This document shows positions 23,879 through 34,065 of a DNA stretch of 64,000 bases, piece after piece. Every line of letters starts with the position of its first letter. The first letter of the stretch is position 1. The notes below the pieces were generated by a model that had not been told where the DNA came from, ran no database searches, and was given only the letters and a program-made list of their open reading frames with translations. The translations under genes were made by a program, and so were the position numbers. Origin of the DNA: Spirochaeta sp. UBA5339 (lineage in GTDB: Bacteria > Spirochaetota > Spirochaetia > DSM-2461); NCBI GenBank assembly GCA_002408085.1, contig DHQL01000003.1:1-64000 (forward strand). The letters run 5' to 3'.

Positions 23879-26800
23879 ATGTGTGCATATAAAGTTTATC
23901 AAGGCTCATCCCTTCAGTCATTTATCGATGACCATTCAAGGATTCTCTGCCCGGACTCTCTCTTCGGCAGCTCACTGACTCTGGTTGTTCAGAACCGGAG
24001 TATGGGGGAGTGGCTGAAGCTGAAGCTGGCTGAAAAAAGGGGTATAAGTGGAGACAGTCCCTATGTGCTTCCTGAAAAGGCTATGCGGGAGCTGGCCGAG
24101 GGGTACCGCTGTGTACGCACCCTGCTGGGTAAGGATGACTCCGCCAGACCCGTCCTCTATATGGATAACCTGAAGATCCGTCTTTATAAGATTATGGAAG
24201 AGCTTTTCGCCGATCCTTCCGGGGTCCCTGAAAGCTGCCGTGAGCTCTATGCCTACATTACCTCCTCATCGGGGGGAGATGAGAAGGCCGATACCCAGAT
24301 CCGTTCCACCAGGCTCTATCAGCTTGCCGACAGCATTGCCGGTCTCTTCTCCCACTACGGAATGAATACTCTGCCCCTGGTGAATGCCTGGGATGCGGGA
24401 CACGGCTATGAAGATGTTCCTGCTTATCTGAAAAAACATGAGACATGGCAGCGCTTTCTCTGGGAGAAGGTCTATGACAGCGGTCTATCCCTGAGCCGGA
24501 TCTTCAGCACCATAAATGAGAGCAACGATGCATACGACGGGGATGTGAAGAGGGTTGTTCTCTTCGGTTCCTCCTTTCTCGGAGATACGGCGCTTCAGTT
24601 TTTTCACCGTCTCTCCCGGGATATTCAGGTGGATCACTTTATTCTGACTCCCTCGGCCAGATATACCTCTTTTATACCGGCAGAGGCGGCGCAACTGTCT
24701 GAGCCTAAAGGAAATCCCCTCCTTGAAAGCTGGTGTACCCAGATGGACGGCTTTGCCCGGTTTTCTGCGGGTATGGAGAAGAATAGCCGTATTAACCTGC
24801 CTGAAGGCAGCTCCATCCTGGAAACCGTTCAAAAGGGGATTCTCGAGGATACCCCTGTTCCCTCCAGCCTCAGAACTGTGGAAACTGATGACCGGTCCCT
24901 GACCATTCACGGCTGTACGAGTCCCTGGCGGGAGGTTGAGGTTCTTAAGGACCTTCTTCTCCATGCCCTTGATAAGGATGAAACCCTGCAGCTGACGGAT
25001 ATCGCCGTTCTGGCTCCCGACATCAACACCTATGCTCCCTTTCTGGAGGCCCTTTTTCCCTCGGAAGATGAGGATCTGGCTCTGCCCTACAACCTGATTG
25101 ACCTGGACAGTGCCGGTCTCTCTCCTCTGATCCAGGGATTCCAGCATATCTTCACCCTCCCCGGAGCCCGTTTCCTCCGGTCCGAGCTCTTCGTTCTCTT
25201 TGATAATCCCTGCTTCCGTGAGGCCCAGGGGATGAGCCGTCTGGACAGAAAAATCTGGCTGGAACTCTGTGAAGAGATGAACATCAAGTGGGGGTATGAC
25301 CGGGAACACCGCAGCAGCTTCTTCAGGGGGACTGGAGATTTCAACAGCTGGGAGAGGGCCTTTGACCGGATTAAGGAGGGGCTCTTTCTGGATGAAGAGG
25401 ATGATCCCGGCCGCCTTCCTGCTGCCCCTCCCGATGAGGAGACCGGCAGAAGCTGGGGTAATCTGATGGTTCTGATGCAGAGCCTCTACAACGACCTCTT
25501 TGAGCTGGACCGCCTGACCATGCCTCTGGAACACTGGGTTCTTCTGGCCGAGTCGGTTCTGGAGTCCTACTTCAAGGTGAGAAAGGACAATCGTCAGGAT
25601 GAGAGTGACTGGTTCCGTCTGAAGGGCTGCTTCCGTGATATCCTCAATATGGCAGCAGAGACAGCTCTGCCCGGTGGCCGGGAGTATGATTTCTTTGTTT
25701 TCAGAACCCTTCTGAATGAGTATATCAGCAAGTCTTCCGGGGTTAAGGGACGGTACCTGACCCAGGGGATTACCTGTTCCTCCCTGAAGCCCATGAGGGC
25801 CATCCCCTTCCGGAGAATCTATGTTCTTGGACTGAACGAGGCCGCATTTCCCGGTGAGGATGCAAAACTCAGCTTTGACCTGAAGGAGTGTTTTGACAAG
25901 GGAATCGATCTCTCCCGAAGGGGAGGGGACCGCTACGCCTTTCTGGAGACCCTTCTCTCGGCAGAAGAGTCGCTGACCCTCTTCTACAAGAGCCGGAACT
26001 CCATAAGCGGTGAAGTGCTGCAGCCATCCATTCTGATCTCCGAGCTTCTGGACTATCTGAAGAAGAGCTTCTCCTTTCCCGGAGGTTCAGCTGAAGAGAA
26101 CCTTATAACACAGGAGTCCATCCACAGCTTTGATCCCCGGTACTTTACAGGCGGCCGTTCCTTCAACAGGGCGGCACTGGAGTCTGCCCTCCTCCTTCAG
26201 AATGGGGAGAGAGAGGATACTCCCGAGAATCCCCTGGTCAAGGTTCATACAGAGTCCGAGAGCGGTGAGATTGTGCTGAGCCTGGACAGCATCAGTCGGT
26301 TTCTGAAGAATCCTGTTGCCTGGTACTACAGGAATGTTCTGCATATCTATCTGGATGAGGAAGAGAGTCCCGAGCTGGACAGCCGTGAGAACTGGGAACT
26401 TCCCTTCCTTGAAAAGTACAGCTTCTACAAGAACAGTCTCTGGCCCCCTGAGAAGCTGGAGAATCCCGCACTCCTGGAATCCTATGTGAAGACACAGCAG
26501 ATAAAGGGAAACCTTCCCGAGAGCGGTATCAGTTTTCTGGAGGTCGAGGAGCTGAAAGAACGTCTTGAAACAATGAAGGCTCAGGCTGAGGATGAGAGTG
26601 TCCGGCTGGCGGAAGAGTGGGAAAAGTATGTAGATGTCCTTATCGATCCCGAACGGGGAAGCAGAAGCTTCAGTGATGACAGGCAGCTTACTGCCAAACA
26701 GATTCCCGAGCTCTCCCGGAAGATCACAACCACCGACGGTGAGGAGCTGACTGTTTACCTTACGGGGGGCCTTGAATCTCTGGCCATGGGCGAAGAACCT

Positions 26801-27361
26801 GGCGTCTGGAAGACTCTGGAATACTGCGAGTCGGGATCGCCGAAGGCAAAGCACAACTTCGAGTCCATCCTGAAATTTCTGATTCTCTCTGTCTACAAGG
26901 GTGATTTCACCGAGCTCCATCAGCAGAAGATGGGCCGTGGTGCCGGAAAAGAGGGCAGGTATAAAAAGGTGATCTTCCGCAGGGAGGGAGAGGCCCGGGA
27001 GAATGAGGTGGTTCTCGATGATCCCGAAGAACGGCTGGACAGACTGATCCGCCTCTGCGTGGTGCCCGAAGAGAATATTCTTCCCCTCTATCCCGAACTG
27101 GGCGAGGCTCTGGCCGGGGAGCTGAAGGCTTCTCCCCTTATGAGCGACAGAGAGCTTCTCTCTCTCTGGAAGAGAACATGGATGGATTTACTGAATGACA
27201 GGTGGAGCGCAGGTGATCTTCAGGGCTGTAAGTACAGGTCCCTTTTCCTGAGCAGTCCCCCGGAAATTGACGTGACCCAGCTCAGGGATATGCTGCAGCT
27301 GATCTATCAGCCCCTGGCAGCCGCATCGAAGCCGAAAAGAGGATATACCAGTGGCAGTTAA
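23879..27361 (+). CDS. recC: Exodeoxyribonuclease V subunit gamma (RecC)
   Basis: Part of the RecBCD helicase-nuclease that resects double-strand breaks and loads RecA. 1160 residues against ~1120 in E. coli. The N-terminus (VYQGSSLQSFIDD, then LVVQNRSMGEWLKL) is typical of RecC, and the inactivated helicase-like and nuclease-like domains follow, with the conserved AIPFRRIYVLGLNEAAFP region near residue 640. RecC scans for Chi in well-studied systems. The gene overlaps recB by 11 bases, and order and overlap are those of a single operon. Confidence 0.93.
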   Translation: MCAYKVYQGSSLQSFIDDHSRILCPDSLFGSSLTLVVQNRSMGEWLKLKLAEKRGISGDSPYVLPEKAMRELAEGYRCVRTLLGKDDSARPVLYMDNLKIRLYKIMEELFADPSGVPESCRELYAYITSSSGGDEKADTQIRSTRLYQLADSIAGLFSHYGMNTLPLVNAWDAGHGYEDVPAYLKKHETWQRFLWEKVYDSGLSLSRIFSTINESNDAYDGDVKRVVLFGSSFLGDTALQFFHRLSRDIQVDHFILTPSARYTSFIPAEAAQLSEPKGNPLLESWCTQMDGFARFSAGMEKNSRINLPEGSSILETVQKGILEDTPVPSSLRTVETDDRSLTIHGCTSPWREVEVLKDLLLHALDKDETLQLTDIAVLAPDINTYAPFLEALFPSEDEDLALPYNLIDLDSAGLSPLIQGFQHIFTLPGARFLRSELFVLFDNPCFREAQGMSRLDRKIWLELCEEMNIKWGYDREHRSSFFRGTGDFNSWERAFDRIKEGLFLDEEDDPGRLPAAPPDEETGRSWGNLMVLMQSLYNDLFELDRLTMPLEHWVLLAESVLESYFKVRKDNRQDESDWFRLKGCFRDILNMAAETALPGGREYDFFVFRTLLNEYISKSSGVKGRYLTQGITCSSLKPMRAIPFRRIYVLGLNEAAFPGEDAKLSFDLKECFDKGIDLSRRGGDRYAFLETLLSAEESLTLFYKSRNSISGEVLQPSILISELLDYLKKSFSFPGGSAEENLITQESIHSFDPRYFTGGRSFNRAALESALLLQNGEREDTPENPLVKVHTESESGEIVLSLDSISRFLKNPVAWYYRNVLHIYLDEEESPELDSRENWELPFLEKYSFYKNSLWPPEKLENPALLESYVKTQQIKGNLPESGISFLEVEELKERLETMKAQAEDESVRLAEEWEKYVDVLIDPERGSRSFSDDRQLTAKQIPELSRKITTTDGEELTVYLTGGLESLAMGEEPGVWKTLEYCESGSPKAKHNFESILKFLILSVYKGDFTELHQQKMGRGAGKEGRYKKVIFRREGEARENEVVLDDPEERLDRLIRLCVVPEENILPLYPELGEALAGELKASPLMSDRELLSLWKRTWMDLLNDRWSAGDLQGCKYRSLFLSSPPEIDVTQLRDMLQLIYQPLAAASKPKRGYTSGS

Positions 27362-30300
27362 TCTGTTTGATCCTGCGAAAGCGGATCTGAGACAATCTAT
27401 AAACCTCGAGGCCTCCGCCGGAACGGGTAAAACATACAATCTGGAACGTGTGGTCTGCGAACTTGTTGAGCGCTATGGTCTCGGCATCGATGAGATTCTC
27501 GTGGTGACCTTTACTAACAAGGCTGCCAGTGAACTGAAGGAGCGTATCCGGCTGCTTCTGGATGAGAGAGCCTCAGGGGGCAAGGTCGCTCTGCAGAAGG
27601 CCCGGCAGAACTTTGACAAGGCCCCGATCTATACGATTCATGCATTCTGTCAAACCGTTCTGAAGTCCTACCCCTTCGAGTCGGGATCTCCCTTCTCACA
27701 GGAGCTTCTGTCGGACAACTCCCTTCTTGAGGAGGGGATTGAAGAGGTCCTCTACAGGGAGTTTATGGATATCCCCGATGAGAAAAGAGATCTGATCAGA
27801 TCCTACTTCTCATCTGGAATTGATGAGTGCATCACCACCCTTGTTAAAGAGGTTAAGGCGGCCCTGGAGGATTCTGGTTCCATAAGACTGCCCTCTGACG
27901 GGATGATTGAGAGGGTCCTGAAGGAGAAGGATCTCTATGCCCGGGGAGAGGGGGAGATCCGGAGGGCGGCTGATGCTTTGCTGGGCCTTGCTCCCGACGA
28001 GGAGAGGCTCCATCAGATACTGGTGGAACTCCCTTCAAGATCTCTCAAGACAACATCAAAGAATGCGGCAAAGGTCTGGAGCTTTCTTCCTCCCGCCGGA
28101 TCCCTTGGTGAGTGGCTTACGGCCTTTCTTGATAATCAGTGTCTTCAGAAGCTAGGATACCTGTCCGAGGCGAAGCGGAAGGACAAACTCCCCGAAGCCC
28201 CAGAGGACATCGAGCTATGCAGGGCGGTGGATGATCTCTTTGATGCCCTGGAACCCCTGCTGGACCCCGATGATGTGAACAGAACGATCTATCACAAAAC
28301 CCTGGGCTTCACCTACCTTCAGGAGCTTCTGGAGAGTTCTGTCACAGTGATCCGGAAAAAGAAGAGTCTCCGTGGTGCCCTGGACTTCTCCGATCTGATC
28401 GGCACCCTGGCGGACCTTCTGGAAAAGGACCCCGACGGTCCTCTCTCTCAGGTGCTGAGAAACCAGTACAAGGTTGTTCTGGTCGATGAGTTTCAGGATA
28501 CCGACAGCCGGCAGTGGTCCATCTTCAGAACCCTCTTTGACTGCCCCGAACACAACTACTTTCTCATCGGTGACCCCAAGCAGTCCATCTACGGATTCAG
28601 AGGGGCCGATCTGGAGGTCTACTTCGATGCCTGCAGTACCGTTGATGATCAGAACAGCTACTCTCTTCCTACAAACTACCGTTCCCGGAGTGAACTGGTA
28701 GAGGCATGCAACACAATATTCGGAAGGGTCTTCTCCTATGATCTGGACGGCTTTACCAAAGTCCCCTTCGACCCTGTAGAGTCGGGGAATGAAAAGGCCC
28801 CCGCCGTTGTGGACCGGCAGGGCAGGCAGATGGGAGCCGTACAGTTCTGTCCTGTTCCCGTGGATGCAGAGGAGCATAAGACTGCCGGCAAGAGCAAGCT
28901 TCAGGAGGCCTGGATGGACTGGGCCGTCCGGGAGATCGGATGCCTTTTGAAGGGGTCCTGCAGCTTTGAACTGAAGGGGGAAAGCCGAACCATCAGGCCC
29001 GGAGATATCGCCATTCTTGCCGAGAGCAATGCGGTGTGTCTGGAAATTCAGAAACAGCTCTCCGCCAGGGGGATCTCTTCGGTCATCTTTTCCGACAGAA
29101 AGATTATTGAGACCCCTGAGGCGGAAGTATTCGGATCTCTTCTGGGGGCCCTTGCATGGCCCGAGAGTAAAAGCGCCTCCCTGGCCCTGCTGATGACCTC
29201 TGCCTTTGACCTGAGCAGTGAAGAGGTTCAGATCCTTCAGGAGAGCGACAGCTTTCAGGACTACCTTCTCTATCTGCAGAAATCAAGAGAGATCTGCAAC
29301 CAGGGAGATCTGGTCGGATTCTTCAGAGCCTTCTTTGAACAGGAGATTCCTCTCTCCTTTATGGAGGGAAAGGGGAGCTGGCGGAACAGACTCCTGAAGC
29401 GGACCGAAGGGATCAGGAGCACTGCAAACCTGACCCATCTCGCCGAGATCTTCCATGGGGAGCAGAAACAGAGGTCCCTTGATATGGGAGAGCTCTACGA
29501 TCACTATCTGCAGATGAAGAACAATCCCGAAGCAGATGATGAGAAACAAGTCCGTCTTGATCAGGACGGTCAGGCCGTTCAGATTCTGACCCACCACCGG
29601 AGTAAGGGACTGGAATTCCCCATTGTCTTCTTCTTCGGCGCCGACAAGAACGGAGTAAGCTCCAGGGACGGCGAGGCTCTGGACTACTACTGGGACGGAA
29701 AACGCTACCGGGACTATCTGAAGACAAAGGTCTCAAAAAAGAAGGCCGACCTTTCGGCATGGGAGGAGAGGAAAAGACTCTACTATGTCTCTCTTACCAG
29801 AGCCTCCTCCCTTCTCTACATGCCCTGGTTTCCCGAAGGGGACCTGACATATCTGACTACCATCTATGCAGCCCTGGGAGGAGACGACCTGATTCTTGAG
29901 GAGGATGAGCTCTTTGAGGCCGAAACTCTTCAGGATCTCTGGCCCGTTCACTCCCTCAGGAGCACAGACTTCAAAAAAGCCAAAAAGCCGAAGGATACTG
30001 CCGGGGCAAAGACACGGATCTTCAACGACAGAATCTCGGGAGTCCTTTCCTCCCTGGCGTCCGAACGGCCCGGAATATTTGCCTACCGCTCAGACTCTCC
30101 GGACCCCGATGCTCTGGAGGCGGTCACCGAAGAAAACATTACCCGGTCACTGACTCTGGCAAAAAAGACGGCCGCGGACCGGTTTGACGGAAGAATCACC
30201 AGGGTCGTCAGCTTCTCTTCCCTCACTTCCGATGTACATGACTCCATTCATCCGGCTGATGATGCGGACCGGGATGATCAGGAGGAGAGTCCCGACAGCG

Positions 30301-31028
30301 AGGAGCTTACAGGAGCTCTGGCCCTGACCCGGGGTGCCGTATTCGGAAACCTTGTGCACTGCATCTTTGAAGAGATTGACTATACCTGGGCAAACCGCCC
30401 CCTGTCCGAGTGGCTTGAAGAGGAAGGCTATGCCGGTCCATCCGAAATCTTCAGCTTTATGGAGGAGAGAGCTGTCAGGTTCTTTGATCAGAACTGGTGG
30501 AAGGAGAACAGGGCTTCCCTGTGCGAGATGGTTCACAATGTTCTCAACACACCCCTCGAGCCGGTAGGCCCCCTGCGGGATCTTACACCGGGACAGAGGA
30601 AGCATGAGCTCGAATTCCTGATGACCACCGAAAGGGGAACCATGAGTCTGGAGGAGTGGAAGGCGGCCCTTGAGAAGGGGTACCTGAAGGGATTTATCGA
30701 CCTGATCTTTGAGAAGGACGGCAGACTCTATATCGCCGACTGGAAGACCACCGTGCCTCCGGGAAAAGGGGTCCTCGCGGACTACTCACCTGATAATCTG
30801 GAGAGGACAATGGCCCTGCACCGCTACGATCTGCAGGCCATGATCTATGCCCATGCCCTCAGGCGCTACATGCTCTCCCTGAACCCGGATTTCAACTTCG
30901 AAAGGGAGTTCGGAGGGGTCTACTACTTCTTTGTACGGGGTATGGGGAAGGACTCTGAAAGGGGAGTTCACTTTGTCCGGCCTGCCGAAGAAGAGGTCCT
31001 GAAACTGATGGGAGAGGGTAGATCATGA
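27351..31028 (+). CDS. recB: Exodeoxyribonuclease V subunit beta (RecB)
   Basis: 3'-5' SF1 helicase plus nuclease of RecBCD. 1225 residues. GTG start with GAGGATA upstream. Walker A ASAGTGKT (21-28), motif Ia VVTFTNKAASELKERI, motif II VDEFQDTD, motif III GDPKQSIYGFRGAD, motif V THHRSKGLEFPIV and motif VI YYVSLTRA are all present. The C-terminal nuclease keeps the D...DWKT pattern (GFIDLIF...LYIADWKT), so both activities look intact. It overlaps recC by 11 bases and recD by 4. Confidence 0.96.
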   Translation: MAVNLFDPAKADLRQSINLEASAGTGKTYNLERVVCELVERYGLGIDEILVVTFTNKAASELKERIRLLLDERASGGKVALQKARQNFDKAPIYTIHAFCQTVLKSYPFESGSPFSQELLSDNSLLEEGIEEVLYREFMDIPDEKRDLIRSYFSSGIDECITTLVKEVKAALEDSGSIRLPSDGMIERVLKEKDLYARGEGEIRRAADALLGLAPDEERLHQILVELPSRSLKTTSKNAAKVWSFLPPAGSLGEWLTAFLDNQCLQKLGYLSEAKRKDKLPEAPEDIELCRAVDDLFDALEPLLDPDDVNRTIYHKTLGFTYLQELLESSVTVIRKKKSLRGALDFSDLIGTLADLLEKDPDGPLSQVLRNQYKVVLVDEFQDTDSRQWSIFRTLFDCPEHNYFLIGDPKQSIYGFRGADLEVYFDACSTVDDQNSYSLPTNYRSRSELVEACNTIFGRVFSYDLDGFTKVPFDPVESGNEKAPAVVDRQGRQMGAVQFCPVPVDAEEHKTAGKSKLQEAWMDWAVREIGCLLKGSCSFELKGESRTIRPGDIAILAESNAVCLEIQKQLSARGISSVIFSDRKIIETPEAEVFGSLLGALAWPESKSASLALLMTSAFDLSSEEVQILQESDSFQDYLLYLQKSREICNQGDLVGFFRAFFEQEIPLSFMEGKGSWRNRLLKRTEGIRSTANLTHLAEIFHGEQKQRSLDMGELYDHYLQMKNNPEADDEKQVRLDQDGQAVQILTHHRSKGLEFPIVFFFGADKNGVSSRDGEALDYYWDGKRYRDYLKTKVSKKKADLSAWEERKRLYYVSLTRASSLLYMPWFPEGDLTYLTTIYAALGGDDLILEEDELFEAETLQDLWPVHSLRSTDFKKAKKPKDTAGAKTRIFNDRISGVLSSLASERPGIFAYRSDSPDPDALEAVTEENITRSLTLAKKTAADRFDGRITRVVSFSSLTSDVHDSIHPADDADRDDQEESPDSEELTGALALTRGAVFGNLVHCIFEEIDYTWANRPLSEWLEEEGYAGPSEIFSFMEERAVRFFDQNWWKENRASLCEMVHNVLNTPLEPVGPLRDLTPGQRKHELEFLMTTERGTMSLEEWKAALEKGYLKGFIDLIFEKDGRLYIADWKTTVPPGKGVLADYSPDNLERTMALHRYDLQAMIYAHALRRYMLSLNPDFNFEREFGGVYYFFVRGMGKDSERGVHFVRPAEEEVLKLMGEGRS

Positions 31029-32971
31029 ACCGGAGCCGGTCAAAAGCCATACAGCGATTTCTGGAACTGAAATCCATCAGAGAGGAGCAGCCCGCTTCTC
31101 TTATGAAAAGAATCAAACCCGCAGCCGAGGCGGACAGCTTTTTCCGCCAGTCCTGGAAGACCGGGGCCGAGGCCCTCTGGATTCAGAGTGCCGAGTTTAT
31201 GGCCGGGAGGTTCGGGGATGAGAGACGGGAGGAGCTGCGCTGGCTTCTTCTCTATCTGCTGGAACTCAGCTCCCGGGGACATATCCGGATCTCTATGGAG
31301 GATATAGAGAAGGACTTTCCCCTCTGGGCCGCGGAGGCATACGGCAGCGCATCAGAGATGGCGGAGAATCTGCCTGGACTGATCGGCGCCAATCCCAGGC
31401 TTTTCGGGAAACTGATGACTGGTGAGGCTGGGTTGAAGAGTGCACCGATCCTTTATGCTCCTGACTTCAGCTACTTCTATCTTCTGAAAAAACAGCGTTT
31501 CGAGGCTGATTTTCTGAAGGTTTTGGGTACTTTTACGGACAGGGAGTTTCAGGTTCCTGAGGACCTGGAGCGCGAGGCCGCTCTGGAGGAGATTTATAAT
31601 TCACTCAAGGACTCGGCTCCCATGCCTCTCTCCGAGGATACAGTTAATGCCGCCCGTATCCTGAACCGCTCCAGGCTCTCCATTATCACCGGGGGACCTG
31701 GAACCGGAAAGACGACAATCCTTTCGGGTCTTCTGAAGATCTATCTGGAGACATTTTTTACCTGTCCCGCTGAAAACGGGGCTCTGCCTGAGGTACGACT
31801 CTGTGCACCCACCGGTCGGGCGTCCAAGCGGATGATGGAGAGCATGGACACTCTACTTCAGGATGAGAAGCTCAAAGGGGCCTTTATCCATCCGGCACAG
31901 ACAATTCACAAGGTTCTGGGACTCCGTCCGGGAGCTCCGGCCTCCTTCAATGAGAGGAGAAAACTCCACGCCGATATTCTGGTGGTGGATGAGGCGTCCA
32001 TGGTGGATCTGAATCTGATGACCATGATCCTGAAGGCCCTGAAGCCGACGGCCAGACTGCTTCTTGTGGGTGACCGGGATCAGCTCCCCTCGGTTGAGTC
32101 CGGGGCCCTGTTGTCGGATCTGCTCTACAGGGTGGAGAGTGACAGTCAGCGTCTGAACGGACGGGTTGTCTCCCTGACAAAGGTTCACCGGAACAGCGGA
32201 GCCATTCTCGATGCCTCCCGTCTGGTTATCAGCGAGAATCACCGGGATTTCGCATCCTTTCTTGATGATCCCGGGCGGAAAGTACCTCTTGATGAGGCCC
32301 TCCGGAATGGTGCCGGCTGGGTAAAGAGCGGCTCACTTCCCGGTTACAGGGCCCTGCTGGATGAGCTTACCGGGCTGCTGAAGAACCTTGGTGCTCCCTC
32401 TTCTTCCTTCTCTGTTTCCTCAAAGGAGTGGAGGGTCAGGATTGATGAGATTGATGCGGCCTTTGATCTCTACCGGAATCTTTCGGTTCTCTCTCCCACA
32501 AAGAAGGGGCTCTATGGAACCAGGATGATCAACAGGGGGATCAGCGAGCTTGTCTCGCCGAAGAGTCCCGATGCTTACCACGGCAGACCTGTGATTGTGA
32601 CCCGGAATGACTATGACCGGGGCCTCTACAACGGAGACCGCGGAGTCGTTTTCCAGTTCAGTGACGGGAACTTTGCCTGTTTTGAGGATGCCGGAGACCG
32701 CTACAGGCTGATTCCCCTGCCCCTGCTGACGGATATTGAGACGGCCTATGCTGTGACCATTCACAAAAGCCAGGGGTCCGAGTTTCGCTATGTCTATGTT
32801 CTTGTTCCCGAAGGTTCCGACAGACTCCTCTCCCGGGAGATTCTCTATACGGGAATTACCAGGGCCCGTGAGGGCGTAATCCTCTATGGAGAGCGGAGCG
32901 AGCTGGAGACCTGTCTCTCCAGGGGGGTAAGAAGATTGTCTGGAATCCGTGATTTCATGATTCAGACCTGA
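31025..32971 (+). CDS. recD: Exodeoxyribonuclease V subunit alpha (RecD)
   Basis: 5'-3' SF1 helicase of RecBCD. 648 residues. After a ~200-residue N-terminal domain come Walker A ITGGPGTGKTT (~219-229), motif II VVDEASMVD, GDRDQLPSVESG and the C-terminal TIHKSQGSEF and ILYTGITRARE motifs. ATG overlaps the recB stop in ATGA, showing coupling. Presence of all three subunits with intact motifs implies a working RecBCD enzyme rather than AddAB. Confidence 0.95.
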   Translation: MNRSRSKAIQRFLELKSIREEQPASLMKRIKPAAEADSFFRQSWKTGAEALWIQSAEFMAGRFGDERREELRWLLLYLLELSSRGHIRISMEDIEKDFPLWAAEAYGSASEMAENLPGLIGANPRLFGKLMTGEAGLKSAPILYAPDFSYFYLLKKQRFEADFLKVLGTFTDREFQVPEDLEREAALEEIYNSLKDSAPMPLSEDTVNAARILNRSRLSIITGGPGTGKTTILSGLLKIYLETFFTCPAENGALPEVRLCAPTGRASKRMMESMDTLLQDEKLKGAFIHPAQTIHKVLGLRPGAPASFNERRKLHADILVVDEASMVDLNLMTMILKALKPTARLLLVGDRDQLPSVESGALLSDLLYRVESDSQRLNGRVVSLTKVHRNSGAILDASRLVISENHRDFASFLDDPGRKVPLDEALRNGAGWVKSGSLPGYRALLDELTGLLKNLGAPSSSFSVSSKEWRVRIDEIDAAFDLYRNLSVLSPTKKGLYGTRMINRGISELVSPKSPDAYHGRPVIVTRNDYDRGLYNGDRGVVFQFSDGNFACFEDAGDRYRLIPLPLLTDIETAYAVTIHKSQGSEFRYVYVLVPEGSDRLLSREILYTGITRAREGVILYGERSELETCLSRGVRRLSGIRDFMIQT

Positions 32972-33053
32972 CAGTTCCCGCAGAATTATGCTACTATGCT
33001 GTTGCTTCGGCGCTTTTTCCTGATGAACCGGCGCCGCATACAAGGAGTTTATA

Positions 33054-33539
33054 ATGGCAGAATGTCCATGCGGAAGCGGACTTGATTACGAGAAGTGCTG
33101 CTCCCTTTATATTAACGACGGAATTCCCGTACCCACAGCGGAAAAGCTGATGAGAGCCCGCTACACATCCTATGCCATGGGTGAGATCGATTTTATCATG
33201 AATACCCATGAAGTTGATCCCAAGGACCGCGAAGAGTCCAGAAAGGCCACAGAAGAGTGGGCCAAGGGATCAGAGTGGCAGGGTCTTGAAATAATTAAAA
33301 CAACCAAGGGCGGAGAGTCTGACGATACCGGAACAGTTGAGTTCAAGGCTCACTACATGGTGGACAGAGCCCGCTATACACACCACGAGCTGAGCAAGTT
33401 CGGAAAGAAAGAGGGCAAGTGGATTTTCCTGGAAGGTCAGGAGATCAACAAGCCTGTGCACCGTGACGAGCCCAAGGTCGGCCGGAACGATCCCTGTCCC
33501 TGCGGATCAGGTAAAAAGTACAAGAAGTGCTGCGGTTAA
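33054..33539 (+). CDS. YchJ-family (UPF0225) SEC-C motif protein
   Basis: 161 residues. A SEC-C zinc motif opens the protein (CPCGSG...KCC, residues 4-16) and a second closes it (DPCPCGSGKKYKKCC). Between lies the NTF2-like YchJ core (MRARYTSYAMGEIDFIMNT, FKAHYMV). SEC-C motifs bind zinc and protein partners such as SecB or ribosome-associated factors. The role of YchJ itself is unknown. AAGGAG lies 8 bases before the ATG. Confidence 0.9.
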   Translation: MAECPCGSGLDYEKCCSLYINDGIPVPTAEKLMRARYTSYAMGEIDFIMNTHEVDPKDREESRKATEEWAKGSEWQGLEIIKTTKGGESDDTGTVEFKAHYMVDRARYTHHELSKFGKKEGKWIFLEGQEINKPVHRDEPKVGRNDPCPCGSGKKYKKCCG

Positions 33540-33543
33540 ATTC

Positions 33544-33812
33544 ATTGAAGTGCCGTAAGGCACTTCAATAATACAACCCCGAGGCCTAAGGGTGTGGATA
33601 AACTACTAAAGTGCCGCCGGGCACTTTAGTGATATAACGGCAAGGCCGAAGGGTGCGGCTGAATTCATTGAAGTGCCGTCGGGCACTTCAATAATACAAC
33701 CCCCAAGGCCGAAGGGTGCGGCTGATTTATTAGGTTTAATCCGGTTTGGCTTGTTCTACCAGAGTGCCGCCGGGCACTCTGGTGATTATTCGGAAGGGCC
33801 GAAGGGCCTAAG
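33544..33812. repeat. Hairpin-repeat array B (four units with covarying arms)
   Basis: Four perfect 11-bp hairpins at 33544-33569, 33605-33630, 33667-33692 and 33758-33783. The inner part AGTGCC-(4-base loop)-GGCACT is constant. The outer arm changes (ATTGA, ACTAA, ATTGA, ACCAG) and the other arm always changes to match. Each hairpin is followed by an ATA/AAC-rich stretch and a GGCC(G/T)AAGGG core. The first core continues into a DnaA box (33593-33601). The array begins right after the ychJ-like stop and could end its transcripts, although no T runs are present. Confidence 0.85.
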
Positions 33813-34065
33813 AGTCCTCACCGGGGCCGAGGTCCCGGCTGAGATCCTTTCTGTAGGAATCGAGGAACTCCCTGTAGTGCTCATTCTCCTCCCGCAGCCG
33901 TCTGATTTCAAAAATCATCCATTTTATATCTTCCGACGCATCCAGTACATCATAGTCAAAGTCTGAAGCGGGATTGTATTTTATCCAGTAGAGCTGACTG
34001 CCCCGATTCTTCTTGTGGGTCAGCATTTCTTCGAGCTTTTCGAGTCTGTCATTGTCATCATTCAT
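33808..34065 (-). CDS. Hypothetical coiled-coil protein, 85 aa
   Basis: Starts at the Met before NDDNDRLEKLEEML, with a longer frame up to 34104 possible. It has acidic/basic helices at both ends and a YDVLDASEDIKWMIFEIRRLREENEHYREFL segment that looks like a dimerising coiled coil. No Shine-Dalgarno is obvious. Divergent from the pseudouridine synthase gene. Its 3' end abuts the hairpin array, whose last core copy lies inside its final codons. Function unknown. Confidence 0.55.
   Translation of the reverse strand: MNDDNDRLEKLEEMLTHKKNRGSQLYWIKYNPASDFDYDVLDASEDIKWMIFEIRRLREENEHYREFLDSYRKDLSRDLGPGEDS

Noticed and set aside
24485..25534. 349-aa antisense frame opposite recC
   Set aside because: Lies wholly inside recC, whose motifs and length are convincing. 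No Shine-Dalgarno, and typical shadow composition (Gln/His/Gly-rich).
33544..33812. CRISPR array
   Set aside because: Units are spaced regularly, but the varying part lies inside the palindrome and is self-complementary. No identical direct repeats with unrelated spacers and no cas genes are seen.
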